Origin: Olivibacter domesticus | Lineage (GTDB): Bacteria; Bacteroidota; Bacteroidia; Sphingobacteriales; Sphingobacteriaceae | Assembly (NCBI RefSeq): GCF_900109575.1 | Contig: NZ_FOAF01000010.1 | Coordinates: 1-64,000, forward strand | Length of the DNA stretch: 64,000 nt | Reading direction: 5' to 3' | Position numbers and translations under genes: made by a program | Shown: piece by piece, positions 16,857 through 26,546 of the stretch | Numbering within the stretch: position 1 is the stretch's first letter | Layout: each line of letters opens with the position of its first letter | Notes under the pieces: generated by a model | What the model saw: only the letters and a program-made list of their open reading frames with translations | The model's database searches: none | Told to the model about the DNA's origin: nothing

Positions 16857-17369
16857 CTATAGTCCTAACGTCAATACAAGCTGCTGTAAATCTAAATCAA
16901 TAACATTGACGTGGTGATGTGCCTTTGCATAAAACGGGTGTCTATACATCATTTTATCGTTTATGAAAGTCAATATTTCATCTTCATTTAAGTGCTGTAT
17001 CAATGGTCTTTTACTTTTTTTGCTATTTGCCAATCTCTTAGCCAATGCTTTTGGCGGTATTTGCAGGTAGATGGTAATGCCATTTTGATTCATCCATTCC
17101 ATGTTGTCAAAAAAACATGGAGCTCCTCCCCCCGTTGCAATTACAGCAGGAGCTATTTTGTGCAAATTCTGGAGAATCTCTTTTTCCTTCTGTCGGAAAT
17201 TTTCTTCACCGTGCGTACCAAAATATTCCGAGATTGAAATACCTTCTTGCGTTACAAATAGATCATCTAAGTCAATAAAATTACTGTTAAGCAAATCAGC
17301 TAATTTCTTTCCATTGGTAGTTTTCCCTACACCCATAAATCCTATCAAAAAAATATGTCTAGTTAACAT
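16857..17369 (-). CDS. aroK: Shikimate kinase
   Basis: Phosphorylates shikimate at O3 in chorismate synthesis. The P-loop is FMGVGKTTNGKKLA near residue 12, followed by FIDLDDLF (substrate-binding aspartates), EENFRQKEKE, ATGGGAPCF and the lid-domain RPLI. Length of 170 residues is normal. It is the last gene of a minus-strand series after DUF1599 and DoxX-like genes. Confidence 0.94.
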   Translation of the reverse strand: MLTRHIFLIGFMGVGKTTNGKKLADLLNSNFIDLDDLFVTQEGISISEYFGTHGEENFRQKEKEILQNLHKIAPAVIATGGGAPCFFDNMEWMNQNGITIYLQIPPKALAKRLANSKKSKRPLIQHLNEDEILTFINDKMMYRHPFYAKAHHHVNVIDLDLQQLVLTLGL

Positions 17370-17393
17370 GTTTGTCTTACTTTATGGATAGTT

Positions 17394-18578
17394 TTAGTCT
17401 AATTGGTTGAAATAATCGCGGGCAAGCACTTCAAATTTAGGGAAGGTGTGGTAGTGCCATTTATTTATAACAGTTCCGTTTTTTAACAGCAAAATACCTG
17501 GGTTTGCCCTTACCATGCTTTTTAGAGGAACAGCATCTGTGTAAAATACTTCTGCGTATAAAGTCATTTGGTTATTTATTTCTTCAACAGTTTGTGCTGC
17601 ACTTGCTGTAAGCAATACCACACGAATATTATATTCTTCCGTTGCCTGCTTCGCGATATTATTTAACTTCTCTAAAGCAGTTATATTTGTGCTGTTCAGG
17701 TCGTAAGCTACAAAGATCAAATTGAAATAAGGATTTTCTATTATTTCTTTTGTCTGTTCAACTCCTTGTGCATCAGTTATATGTAGGTCTTTGATAGGGG
17801 CGTTGTAGCCTGCCTTAACAAGCCTGCTTTCAGGATCTCCTACAATTTCCATCTGCTCATCTTTCCACAGTTCCTTTGCTAGATACTCTTTATCTGTTAC
17901 TTTTTCTGATTTCCCGGTCTTTTTATTTTTTAATGTGTAAGTAATCTCATATTCGTCTAAAGGAGCCCCTTTTGGAACATGCATCAAAGAGGGGAGGTTA
18001 TTACCTATTTTATATGGAAGAAAATCAACGAAAGGAGAGAAGTTATAGGTATAGATACCAATTCCCAAACTTAGCACGATAGTAGCAGCAAGGGTTAGTA
18101 TTTGGTTAATCTCATTAGTGAAAAGCGGATATATGTCCTTTCTGTAAAAGAATATAACGCCGATTAAAAGAAGTAAGAAAACATCTTTACTGAAGGATTG
18201 CCAGGGTGTAAGCGGAATGGCGTCACCGAAACAACCACAAGAAGTAACAACGTTGAAAAAAGCAGAATAAAAAGTTAAAAAGGTGAAAAATACAATAAGT
18301 ATCAGAAGCCCCGCTGCCACCTTCCTGCCATATAGACCGAGTAATAGAAGGATTCCGAGTACTATCTCCAAGCTACATAATATTACAGCGATTGCAACAG
18401 CATAGTTATGGAGGAAAGGTAGATGAAATACATCAAAATACTCCTGTAGCTTATACCCAAAGCCCATCGGGTCATTAGCTTTTATAAGGCCAGAAAAAAT
18501 AAAAAGAATACCCACAAAAATGCGAGCGATATGCAACAAATAATTCCTCTTATCAGATTTTAACTTGTCTATTTGCAT
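17394..18578 (-). CDS. DoxX/MauE-like membrane protein with thioredoxin-like C-terminus
   Basis: A Bacteroidota family (BT_3928-like). The N-terminal 180 residues hold about four to five transmembrane helices with DoxX/MauE features, including FIFSGLIKANDPMGFGYKL and the cysteine pair SCGCFGD. The C-terminal half is soluble, with a thioredoxin-like layout (ENPYFNLIFVAYDL, NPGILLLKNGTVINKWHYHT) but lacks a CxxC active site. A role in redox or electron transfer at the membrane is inference. It is 2 bases from the DUF1599 gene and 24 from aroK. Confidence 0.78.
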   Translation of the reverse strand: MQIDKLKSDKRNYLLHIARIFVGILFIFSGLIKANDPMGFGYKLQEYFDVFHLPFLHNYAVAIAVILCSLEIVLGILLLLGLYGRKVAAGLLILIVFFTFLTFYSAFFNVVTSCGCFGDAIPLTPWQSFSKDVFLLLLIGVIFFYRKDIYPLFTNEINQILTLAATIVLSLGIGIYTYNFSPFVDFLPYKIGNNLPSLMHVPKGAPLDEYEITYTLKNKKTGKSEKVTDKEYLAKELWKDEQMEIVGDPESRLVKAGYNAPIKDLHITDAQGVEQTKEIIENPYFNLIFVAYDLNSTNITALEKLNNIAKQATEEYNIRVVLLTASAAQTVEEINNQMTLYAEVFYTDAVPLKSMVRANPGILLLKNGTVINKWHYHTFPKFEVLARDYFNQLD

Positions 18579-18580
18579 AA

Positions 18581-19144
18581 TTAACTGTTTTCAGCTTCTT
18601 CACTAATAGGGTAGGTCAATTTAATGAGCGCGAATACTGCATAGTTTAGCATATCTTGATAATTTGCCTTTACTCCTTCAGATGCCAACGTTTTGCCGCT
18701 ATTATCTTCTATCTGTTTTACTCTAAAAATTTTCATCAATATGAGATCCGTTAAAGAATTTATACGCAAATCTCTCCATGCCTCTCCATAGTCATGATTT
18801 TTTGAAAGCATCAGCTCTTTTGTTTCTTTAACATATTGGTCATATAAAGCCTTTACGGTATTAATCGGTAAGTTTTCACTGGCATCTGCGGGTAGCTCAA
18901 GTTGAATCATTGCAATGATACAGTAGTTGATGATTCCAATATATTCGGAAGGGATATCATCTGCTACTAGCGAAATTTTATTTTCCTCAATTGTTCTTAT
19001 ACGTTGGGCTTTAATGAAAATTTGATCAGTGATAGATGGTAAACGCATAATGCGCCATGCTGTGCCATAATCAGCTGCCTTTTTTAAAAATAGATTTTGA
19101 CATTGCGTAATAATTGTATCGTATTCTTCAGCGGTATTTATCAT
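18581..19144 (-). CDS. DUF1599 protein with internal duplication
   Basis: Nucleotide-modification-associated DUF1599 family, function unknown. The domain occurs twice: LFLKKAADYGTAWRIMRLPS ... QRIRTIEE and LMLSKNHDYGEAWRDLRINS ... FRVKQIED, about 95 residues apart. I place the start at 19144 because GGAG stands 6 bases before that ATG; in-frame ATGs at 19165 and 19177 are alternatives. It diverges from folP, a neighbour also seen in other Bacteroidota, hinting at a link to folate or nucleotide metabolism (inference). Confidence 0.78.
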   Translation of the reverse strand: MINTAEEYDTIITQCQNLFLKKAADYGTAWRIMRLPSITDQIFIKAQRIRTIEENKISLVADDIPSEYIGIINYCIIAMIQLELPADASENLPINTVKALYDQYVKETKELMLSKNHDYGEAWRDLRINSLTDLILMKIFRVKQIEDNSGKTLASEGVKANYQDMLNYAVFALIKLTYPISEEAENS

Positions 19145-19348
19145 ATTTTCTCCATTTGTCTTCATAGTTATGGGCAAGAGCTAGTGCAAACCTAATATAA
19201 AATTTTCCTATTTCGAATTATTTATACAGTTGAAAGTTAAAAAACATGGTATTTATGTAAATTGCATGATAAAGGCATTTTTTCTAAGTTTGTGAGGAAA
19301 ATAACATTGATTTTAAGCTCTCATCCCTAAGGGGGTATAATTTTGACT

Positions 19349-20191
19349 ATGTTGCAAAATATAAAAGGTGACCTGTTGGGTTTTGATATGCCTAAGATAA
19401 TGGGTATTTTGAATGTCACTCCCGACTCTTTCTACGATGGAGGAAAGTATTCGGAGATAAAAGGAGCGCTTAAGCAGGTGGGCACAATGATGGAAGAAGG
19501 TGCAGATATCATTGATATAGGTGGGTATTCATCTAGGCCTGGGGCGGCAGAAGTGAGTGCTCAAGAAGAATTAGATCGGCTTTTGCCGCTGATAGAACAA
19601 ATAGCTGGCAATTTTCCTGAAGCTGTCATTTCAGTAGACACATTCAGGGCTCGGGTGGCGGAGGAAGCCATTCGATCTGGAGCGCATATAATTAATGACA
19701 TTGGAGGTGGTAATCTCGATGAGCAAATGTTTGCCACGGTGGCGAAATTAAAAGTCCCGTACATCTTGATGCATAGTCGTGGAACACCAAAAACGATGCA
19801 GCGGCAAACGGATTACAGGGATTTGATTAAAGAAATTTTAGTTGATTTAATAGAAAAGGTTACGCTTTTAAGAGCATTAGATGTAAAAGACATTATTATT
19901 GATCCGGGATTTGGCTTTGCTAAAACGTTGGATCAAAATTATGAATTATTAAATAGAATTGAAGAATTGAAAATTTTGGGCTTACCTATTTTGGGAGCGC
20001 TTTCCAGGAAATCAATGATTTATAAATTCTTAGGAAATTCGCCTATGGAGGCACTTAATGGTACAACTGTTTTAAATACACTACTGCTAACGAAAGGCGT
20101 AAATATTATACGTGTACACGATGTGAAAGCAGCCAATGAAGTGAGGAAATTAGTGCAAAAAACAACAATGATTGAATTTAGTAATATATGA
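19349..20191 (+). CDS. folP: Dihydropteroate synthase
   Basis: Joins p-aminobenzoate to dihydropterin pyrophosphate in folate synthesis; sulfonamide target. Signatures visible: IMGILNVTPDSFYDGG, DIGGYSSRPGA, IINDIGGG, YILMHSRGTP, IIIDPGFGFAKT and GALSRKSMI. The ATG at 19349 is preferred; a TTG at 19343 would add two residues. A GGGGG stretch lies 12 bases upstream. Its stop overlaps the start of the next gene by four bases (ATGA). In many Bacteroidota folP is followed by the diadenylate cyclase gene, which is not here. Confidence 0.94.
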   Translation: MLQNIKGDLLGFDMPKIMGILNVTPDSFYDGGKYSEIKGALKQVGTMMEEGADIIDIGGYSSRPGAAEVSAQEELDRLLPLIEQIAGNFPEAVISVDTFRARVAEEAIRSGAHIINDIGGGNLDEQMFATVAKLKVPYILMHSRGTPKTMQRQTDYRDLIKEILVDLIEKVTLLRALDVKDIIIDPGFGFAKTLDQNYELLNRIEELKILGLPILGALSRKSMIYKFLGNSPMEALNGTTVLNTLLLTKGVNIIRVHDVKAANEVRKLVQKTTMIEFSNI

Positions 20192-21207
20192 AAATTTATT
20201 TGCTTAGTTTGTTCTTATTATATCTAGCGTCACCTTTAAAAGCACAGGATTTTACATTAGTGAAATTGCAGACAGAAGGAGAAGTGAGCTTCAGGGGAAT
20301 GTCTCTACTAAACGATTCTGTCGCCTGGATTTCCGGAAACCATGGCAATATCGCTGTAACATCAGATGGGGGAGAAAATTGGAAATTAATTAAAGTGAAA
20401 GGTTATGAGACATTTGACTTTCGATCTATTGCTGCGTTTTCAGAGAAAAGGGCAATTATTGTAAACGCTGGAAGTCCGGCTGTTGTTCTTCTCACCGTGG
20501 ATGGCGGTGAATCTTGGCAGAAAGTACATAGTTATGATATAAAAGAAATTTTTTACGATGGAATAAGTTTTTGGGATGATAAGAACGGAATTATATTTGG
20601 AGATCCAATAGGAGGTAAACTCCAATTACTTGTTACCGAAGATGGAGGTGAAAACTGGCACGACTTAAGTGACCAAGCAAATGTTCAGCTGAAAGGTGGG
20701 GAGGCGGGTTTTGCGGCAAGTGGCACCAGTATACGAACAGAAGGAGATGGGCTTGTATGGATTGGGACCGGCGGAACACAGGCGCGTCTTTTATTTTCCT
20801 ATAACTATGGACAGACCTGGAATGGCTACAAGGTTCCTATTGAACAGGGGGAAGCATCTCAGGGAGTTTTTTCTATTGCTATTAATTCCGAAAAGCAATT
20901 GATAGCAGTTGGAGGGGATTATAAAAATTTTAAAAACAATAATAATGTAATCCATCTTTCCGGAAATGGAACAAATTGGACAGTGCCTAAAACACGACTT
21001 TCAGGGTTTAAATCATGTGTTGAATATATTACCAACAATACAGTGATAGCTACGGGAACGTCGGGCACCGACATTTCGCTTGATGGCGGGCAAACTTGGA
21101 AAGCGCTCGCAGAAAAGGGCTTTAATGTTGTAAGGGCTTCAGAAACAGGTAAACTGGTGCTCTTTGCAGGTGAAAAAGGGGAAATCTACAGGTTGCTTAA
21201 AAAGTAA
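20188..21207 (+). CDS. Secreted BNR/Ycf48-like beta-propeller protein
   Basis: Signal peptide (cleavage after LKAQ) followed by a propeller of BNR/Asp-box repeats: TSDGGENWKLIK, TVDGGESWQKV, TEDGGENWHDL, NYGQTWNGY and SLDGGQTWKAL. The layout matches Ycf48-like proteins that Bacteroidota carry widely; those are periplasmic or secreted and of unknown function, despite the photosystem assembly role in cyanobacteria. Coupled translationally to folP by a 4-base overlap. Automatic annotation as oxidoreductase would not be supported. Confidence 0.8.
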   Translation: MKIYLLSLFLLYLASPLKAQDFTLVKLQTEGEVSFRGMSLLNDSVAWISGNHGNIAVTSDGGENWKLIKVKGYETFDFRSIAAFSEKRAIIVNAGSPAVVLLTVDGGESWQKVHSYDIKEIFYDGISFWDDKNGIIFGDPIGGKLQLLVTEDGGENWHDLSDQANVQLKGGEAGFAASGTSIRTEGDGLVWIGTGGTQARLLFSYNYGQTWNGYKVPIEQGEASQGVFSIAINSEKQLIAVGGDYKNFKNNNNVIHLSGNGTNWTVPKTRLSGFKSCVEYITNNTVIATGTSGTDISLDGGQTWKALAEKGFNVVRASETGKLVLFAGEKGEIYRLLKK

Positions 21208-21212
21208 GTAAA

Positions 21213-22355
21213 CTATCGCTTGGCGTTAACGAGTGCATTTATTACTATTAATATGCTGGCACCAAGACATACGAAAGACCAGCCGCCTAAGTGGAATAGA
21301 AGAATGCCAATTGCTGAGCCGATGGCTCCTCCGATGAATGTGGATGTCATGAAAACGGTATTAAAACGATTTCTAGCTTCTGGTTTTAACGAATAAATAA
21401 GCGTTTGATTACTGATTTGTAAAGCCTGATGGCCTATATCAATTAATATAATGCCGATAATTAATAAAAAAATGCTGCTGCCGGTAAAGTAAAAACCAAT
21501 ATATCCTAGTAATTGTAGGAATAATCCTACTAATGAAATTTTCTTTACTACCGCAAGACTTCCACTACTATTCTTTCCCACAAGGGGTGCAGCAAGCGCT
21601 CCCGAGGCACCAATGATACCGAATAAGCCAATCTGTACCGTATTATATTCAAAGGGGGGAGATGACAAGAAAAGTACCATTGTTACCCAAAAGGCGCTTA
21701 TAGTAGCAAATGATAACGCATTACTTAAAGAAGCCATTCTTAGTTGCGGAAAGCTTTTTATATAATGAAGAACGGAAAACATTAAATCTTTATAACTGCC
21801 TTTGTAAGAGGGTTTGCTTTCCGGAAAAATACGCTGTATCATTAACACTATAATAAAACATATGGTAGCCGCTGTAAAATACATTTGTCTCCAACCAAAT
21901 GCATAACCTATATAACCGCTCAATGATCTGGAAGAAACAATCCCGATCAGTAAACCACCCATAACTATCCCAATTACATTACCTCTTCTTTCATCAGAAG
22001 CCAGTCCTGCTGCTAAAGGAATAATCAACTGCGGAACGATGGAGAAAAGCCCTATTAAAAAACACAATATTTGCATAAGTAAGAACGACTTGGTAAAAGC
22101 AGCACCTAATAACGCAACTACCGAAATGGTTGTTGTAATAATAATTTGCTGTCTCTTTTCTAAAAGATCTCCCAAGGGAACAAAGAGCAGTAGCCCGGCG
22201 GCATAACCCAGCTGTGTAATATAGGTTATGCTACCGGCTTCCGTTTCGCTGATGGAAAAATCACGGGCTATAAGCGGAAGAAGAGGTTGACAGTAATACA
22301 AATTAGCTACGATCAGGCCGCAGCACGCGGCCATAAACAGCGTAAGGTGTTTCAT
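21213..22355 (-). CDS. MFS transporter
   Basis: A 380-residue permease with 11-12 predicted transmembrane segments. The major facilitator loop motif is recognisable as PLGDLLEKRQQIIITT after helix 2. The sequence begins MKHLTLFMAACCGLIVANLYYCQPLLPLIARDF in two pieces (start MKHLTLFMAA; then LYYCQPLLPLIA), a form typical of the YgaY/drug-efflux type MFS. Substrate unknown. It is convergent with the propeller gene, with a 5-base gap. Confidence 0.82.
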   Translation of the reverse strand: MKHLTLFMAACCGLIVANLYYCQPLLPLIARDFSISETEAGSITYITQLGYAAGLLLFVPLGDLLEKRQQIIITTTISVVALLGAAFTKSFLLMQILCFLIGLFSIVPQLIIPLAAGLASDERRGNVIGIVMGGLLIGIVSSRSLSGYIGYAFGWRQMYFTAATICFIIVLMIQRIFPESKPSYKGSYKDLMFSVLHYIKSFPQLRMASLSNALSFATISAFWVTMVLFLSSPPFEYNTVQIGLFGIIGASGALAAPLVGKNSSGSLAVVKKISLVGLFLQLLGYIGFYFTGSSIFLLIIGIILIDIGHQALQISNQTLIYSLKPEARNRFNTVFMTSTFIGGAIGSAIGILLFHLGGWSFVCLGASILIVINALVNAKR

Positions 22356-22412
22356 AAGATTGGTATAAATAGCTCTGTCAATCTAGCGCTGAAAAAGACT
22401 GAAAAATGATCA

Positions 22413-23534
22413 TTATTTTATAAATGTTCTAAAATCCTGACCATCTTCGATTTTTAGCAACACCTCATAAATTAAGCTGATTACATTATCAACATCTTCT
22501 TTGTGGATCATTTCAACAGTGGTATGCATATAACGTAGTGGTAGAGATATCAATGCAGAAGGAACGCCTCCATTTGAATAAGCAAAAGCGTCTGTATCTG
22601 TTCCTGTAATACGAGATGAAGCTTGTCTTTGAAAAGGTATTTCTCTTTCAGTTGCAGTTTCTATTAATAATCTATTTAGATTTATCTGAACAGAGGGTGC
22701 ATAAGATATAACCGGACCTTTTCCGCAAGCAAGATCACCTTGTGTAATTTTATTTATCATTGGTGTCTGTGTGTCATGTGTAACATCTGTTACAATAGCT
22801 ACATTTGGCTTTATCTTTTGTGTAATCATTTCTGCCCCGCGCAAGCCAACCTCTTCTTGTACTGCATTAACAATATACAAACCGAAAGGAAGTTCTTTTT
22901 TGTTTTCTTTTAATAATCGCGCAACTTCTGCAATCATGAAGCCTCCAGCCCTATTGTCCAATGCTCTTCCCACATAATACCTATTATTAAGCATCATAAA
23001 TTCGTCTTCATAGGTGATAACGGATCCTACATGTATACCAAGCTCTTCCACCTCCTCTTTGCTGGTACATCCACAATCCAGAAAAATATTTTTCAAGGTA
23101 GGAGCTTCCTCTTTTTCACCACTTCTGGTATGGATTGCCGGCCAGCCAAAAACAGCTTTTACAACGCCTTTGTCTCCATGAATATTTACGCGTTTAGAGG
23201 GGGCGATTTGATGATCAGAACCACCATTTCTAATAACATAGAGCAAACCATCATTAGTGATATAATTCACAAACCATGATATCTCATCTGAATGAGCTTC
23301 TATAACTACTTTATAAGATGCTTTGGGATTGATTACACCTACAGCAGTTCCATAATTATCAATAAATGTTTCATCTACATAAGGTTTAATATAATCCAGC
23401 CAGAGGCGTTGTCCTTCCCATTCGTAGCCGGTTGGTGAAGCATTGTTAATGTATTTTTCAAAAAAATTTAAGCCTTTTTTCAAAACAATAGGCGTATGTT
23501 TCTTTTCTACAGTAGTCGTTTTTGTTTTTGCCAT
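22413..23534 (-). CDS. M42-family metallopeptidase (glutamyl aminopeptidase / endoglucanase-like)
   Basis: Cytosolic aminopeptidase of the TET type with two metal ions. Metal-binding and catalytic regions are present: VIEAHSDEISWFV, YVGRALDNRAGG, VNAVQEEVGLRGA, IVTDVTHDTQTP and LPLRYMHTTVEMIH. The ATG at 23534 (MAKTKTTTVEKK) is preferred over one 60 bases upstream, whose extra residues are unlike the family. Single gene unit. Confidence 0.88.
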   Translation of the reverse strand: MAKTKTTTVEKKHTPIVLKKGLNFFEKYINNASPTGYEWEGQRLWLDYIKPYVDETFIDNYGTAVGVINPKASYKVVIEAHSDEISWFVNYITNDGLLYVIRNGGSDHQIAPSKRVNIHGDKGVVKAVFGWPAIHTRSGEKEEAPTLKNIFLDCGCTSKEEVEELGIHVGSVITYEDEFMMLNNRYYVGRALDNRAGGFMIAEVARLLKENKKELPFGLYIVNAVQEEVGLRGAEMITQKIKPNVAIVTDVTHDTQTPMINKITQGDLACGKGPVISYAPSVQINLNRLLIETATEREIPFQRQASSRITGTDTDAFAYSNGGVPSALISLPLRYMHTTVEMIHKEDVDNVISLIYEVLLKIEDGQDFRTFIK

Positions 23535-23806
23535 AATAATATCTATGCTTTTCTGCTTTATGCAAGGGATACATAAAAACATTTGAGTAAGCAAAAGTAC
23601 AAAAAAAACTTACGAAGATTTAAGATACGCACTAAGTAGTTTAATGTTGAGAATGTAATTTGTTGGAGAGGCTGGCAAATAGGATATGGTGGGTTATTAA
23701 ATGTTGAAAAACTAAAGACTGAAAATAAGTATTAACTTTGGTAGTTGTCTGGATCGGCCAACATTTAAAAAAGCTTTGTAACTTTACCCACAAAAGAATC
23801 CTTTAT

Positions 23807-24772
23807 ATGACAAGCAATGTTAATATTCCTCGATTAGATTTATTAGATTTTGTTGAGGGAACACCAGCGCAGAGAGAGCAATTTTCTAATGATATAGGAA
23901 AAGCATTCACGGAGACCGGTTTCGTAACCATCACTAACCATGGAATGGATAAAGCCTTAATAGAAGAACTTTACGCAACTGTTCAGCAATTTTTTGCGTT
24001 ACCTGTGGAAAAAAAGAGTGCGTATGAAGTGCCCGGCTTGGCGGGCCAAAGAGGCTACACTTCTAAAGGGAAAGAAAAAGCAAAAGATGCCCACACACCC
24101 GATTTAAAAGAATTTTGGCAAAGAGGGCAAACGGTTATAGGGGATGATGAACTTGAAAAATCTTATCCGGAAAATGTAAAGGTACAGGAGCTGCCAAGAT
24201 TTGATGCGGTGACGGGGGAAGTTTATCGGCGCTTGGAAATAGCCGGTAGATCCTTACTTAAAGCAATTTCGTTATATCTGGGGCTTGATGAAGATTATTT
24301 TGAAGATAAGGTAAAAAACGGCAATTCAATATTACGTGCTATTCACTATTTTCCCATTGAAAATCCTGAAGCGATTTCTCCCGATGCAGTGCGTGCTGGT
24401 GCGCACGAAGATATAAATCTTATTACGTTGTTAATTGGGGCAAGTGCTGACGGATTGGAAGTGCTGACACGAAGCGGCGATTGGTTCCCGGTTAAGGCTT
24501 ACGGCGAAGATATTGTGGTAAATGTAGGAGACATGTTACAGCGTCTTACCAATAACAAGCTAAAGTCAACCACCCATCGAGTAGTTAATCCTCCAAGAGA
24601 ATTGATGAAGACTTCGCGTTATTCGGTGCCGTTTTTCTTACATCCAAAAGCAGATATGAATTTAGCTGCGTTAGAAAGCTGTGTAGACGAAATACATCCT
24701 AAAATATATCCTGATTGCACGGCCGGTGAATACTTAGATGAACGGCTACGAGAAATAGGGTTAAAGATGTAG
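23807..24772 (+). CDS. 2OG-Fe(II) oxygenase, isopenicillin N synthase-like family
   Basis: Non-haem iron oxygenase. Iron ligands are seen in GAHEDINLITLL (HxD) and in TTHRVVNPP (distal H), with the 2-oxoglutarate-binding RYS in TSRYSVPFFL. Family length of about 320 residues is obtained from the ATG at 23807 (MTSNVNIPRL); an upstream in-frame non-ATG extension is rejected. The broad family includes ethylene-forming, gibberellin and antibiotic enzymes, and the actual substrate cannot be told. A shared bidirectional terminator separates it from gabD. Confidence 0.85.
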   Translation: MTSNVNIPRLDLLDFVEGTPAQREQFSNDIGKAFTETGFVTITNHGMDKALIEELYATVQQFFALPVEKKSAYEVPGLAGQRGYTSKGKEKAKDAHTPDLKEFWQRGQTVIGDDELEKSYPENVKVQELPRFDAVTGEVYRRLEIAGRSLLKAISLYLGLDEDYFEDKVKNGNSILRAIHYFPIENPEAISPDAVRAGAHEDINLITLLIGASADGLEVLTRSGDWFPVKAYGEDIVVNVGDMLQRLTNNKLKSTTHRVVNPPRELMKTSRYSVPFFLHPKADMNLAALESCVDEIHPKIYPDCTAGEYLDERLREIGLKM

Positions 24773-24776
24773 CAGA

Positions 24777-24836
24777 AGAGATAAGAGGTATTGGAATTTA
24801 TCGTTTCATCCTTAGCACAATACCTCTTATCTTTTT
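24777..24836. terminator. Bidirectional terminator between oxygenase and gabD
   Basis: Perfect 15-base arms at 24779-24793 and 24818-24832 flank a 24-base loop, with T-runs on both strands. It serves the oxygenase gene (plus) and gabD (minus), whose stop codon is within three bases of the stem. Confidence 0.8.
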
Positions 24837-26274
24837 ACCCTAGTCCAAAACAGAGGTACTTTACCTCCACATACTCATCAATGCCATATTTGGATCCTTC
24901 GCGACCTAAGCCGGATTGTTTAATGCCACCGAAAGGCGCAACAGCCGTAGATATCGCTCCTTCGTTAATACCCACCATACCTGATTCTAGCAGTTCAGCC
25001 ACCCGCCAGCAACGTTTTATGTTTTCGCTGTAGAAGTAAGCCGCGAGTCCATATTCTGTATCATTGGCCATATTGATGCCCTCTGCTTCTGTATTGAACC
25101 TGAATAATGCTACTACTGGTCCAAATGTTTCTTCCTTCGCTATTTTTGCATTTAAAGGCACATCAATTAAAACGGTAGGTTCGTAGAATAAACCGTCAAG
25201 TGATTTTGCCCCAGTGGTTGCCTTCGCTCCCTTCCCGATGGCGTCATCTACATGTTCAATCACCTTCTCCAGCCCCTCCTTATTAATAAGAGGCCCCACT
25301 TTTACATCTTTTTTTAAGCCATTACCGATCTTAAGTTTAGACACTGCTTGGGTAATTTTTTCGGCAAAAGCATCATATATCTTATCCTGTACTAAAAATC
25401 TGTTAACAGCAACACAGGTCTGTCCGGAATTTCTGAATTTTGAGGCAATAGCACCTTCAACGGCTGCTTCGATATCTGCGTCATCAAATACGAGAAATGG
25501 TGCATTGCCACCGAGTTCAAGTGAGATTTTTTTTACGGTTGAAGAAGCGTTTGCCATTAATACTTTACCCACGGCGGTTGATCCGGTAAAGGAGAGTTTG
25601 CGTACTTTCTCGTTTGTACTTAATAACTCACCAATTCCTTTAGAATCTTTAGAAGTAATGACATTGAAAACACCGTCCGGTAAGCCTGCTTCCTTCGCTA
25701 AGTGGGCGATGGCAATTGCCGTTAAAGGAGTTTGAGAGGCAGGTTTTAAGACTACGGTACAACCTGCTGCTAAGGCCGGCGCAACTTTACGGGTTACCAT
25801 TGCTAAAGGAAAATTCCATGGAGTAATCGCGGCAACTACCCCTACAGCCTGTTTCATGGTGACAATTTGTTTTCCTTTATTTGGCGCGATAATTTGATCA
25901 CCATACATCCGAAAGGCTTCTTCCGCAAACCAGGTAATAAAAGAGCCACCATATTCCACCTCTATTTTGCTTTCATTTAATGGCTTTCCGGATTCCATCG
26001 TCATTATTTCTGCAATTTCCGTGCTATGTTTAACGATGAGGTTATACCATTTTCTCAGTATTTCACTTCTTTCAAGTACATCTTTAGAACGCCAAGTCGA
26101 CCATGCGCCATTCGCAACGTTTATTGCCTTTTCTGCTTCTTTTACACTGAGGTCTGTTACGGCGATGACACATTCTCCTGTTGCCGGATTAATAACATCG
26201 AAAGTCTTTCTGCCCTTTACCTCTTTTCCATTAATGAAAGCAGTGCCTTTAATCAATTTGTTTTTTGTTTTCAT
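24835..26274 (-). CDS. gabD: NAD(P)-dependent succinate-semialdehyde dehydrogenase
   Basis: Aldehyde dehydrogenase superfamily, 479 residues. Visible: GVVAAITPWNFPLAMVTRK, LSFTGSTAVGK, the catalytic glutamate in SLELGGNAPFLVFDDAD and catalytic cysteine in RNSGQTCVAVNRF. These motif variants are those of the GabD subgroup, which oxidises succinic semialdehyde to succinate. No gabT is nearby, so substrate assignment rests on the motifs. Confidence 0.85.
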   Translation of the reverse strand: MKTKNKLIKGTAFINGKEVKGRKTFDVINPATGECVIAVTDLSVKEAEKAINVANGAWSTWRSKDVLERSEILRKWYNLIVKHSTEIAEIMTMESGKPLNESKIEVEYGGSFITWFAEEAFRMYGDQIIAPNKGKQIVTMKQAVGVVAAITPWNFPLAMVTRKVAPALAAGCTVVLKPASQTPLTAIAIAHLAKEAGLPDGVFNVITSKDSKGIGELLSTNEKVRKLSFTGSTAVGKVLMANASSTVKKISLELGGNAPFLVFDDADIEAAVEGAIASKFRNSGQTCVAVNRFLVQDKIYDAFAEKITQAVSKLKIGNGLKKDVKVGPLINKEGLEKVIEHVDDAIGKGAKATTGAKSLDGLFYEPTVLIDVPLNAKIAKEETFGPVVALFRFNTEAEGINMANDTEYGLAAYFYSENIKRCWRVAELLESGMVGINEGAISTAVAPFGGIKQSGLGREGSKYGIDEYVEVKYLCFGLG

Positions 26275-26487
26275 CCGTGATAAAATTAAATTTCTCCATG
26301 TCGATGTGCATGTACCACCGACTGATCGTTGCCTGTGTATTTCTTATATGTCTGATTCCTTTTTGTAAGGCAACATAAAAAGTAACAGTTGTACAATCGT
26401 ATGGTTTTCGAATTCAAATTAACAAAAACACCTGTATATGGTATTACAGATAATAAAACTTTGCGAAAATTATAGAACTAAAGTCCT

Positions 26488-26495
26488 TATCTTTG
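26488..26495 (+). promoter_or_regulatory. Putative -7 box for the DUF4271-hemD unit
   Basis: TATCTTTG matches TAnnTTTG and lies 51 bases before the start codon. A TTG at 26461-26463 is 24 bases upstream, slightly more than the usual 19-21. Confidence 0.4.
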
Positions 26496-26546
26496 TATCC
26501 GTTTAAGCAAAAGCATGGAATTGCATTTTGATAGCTGTAAAGGTAA

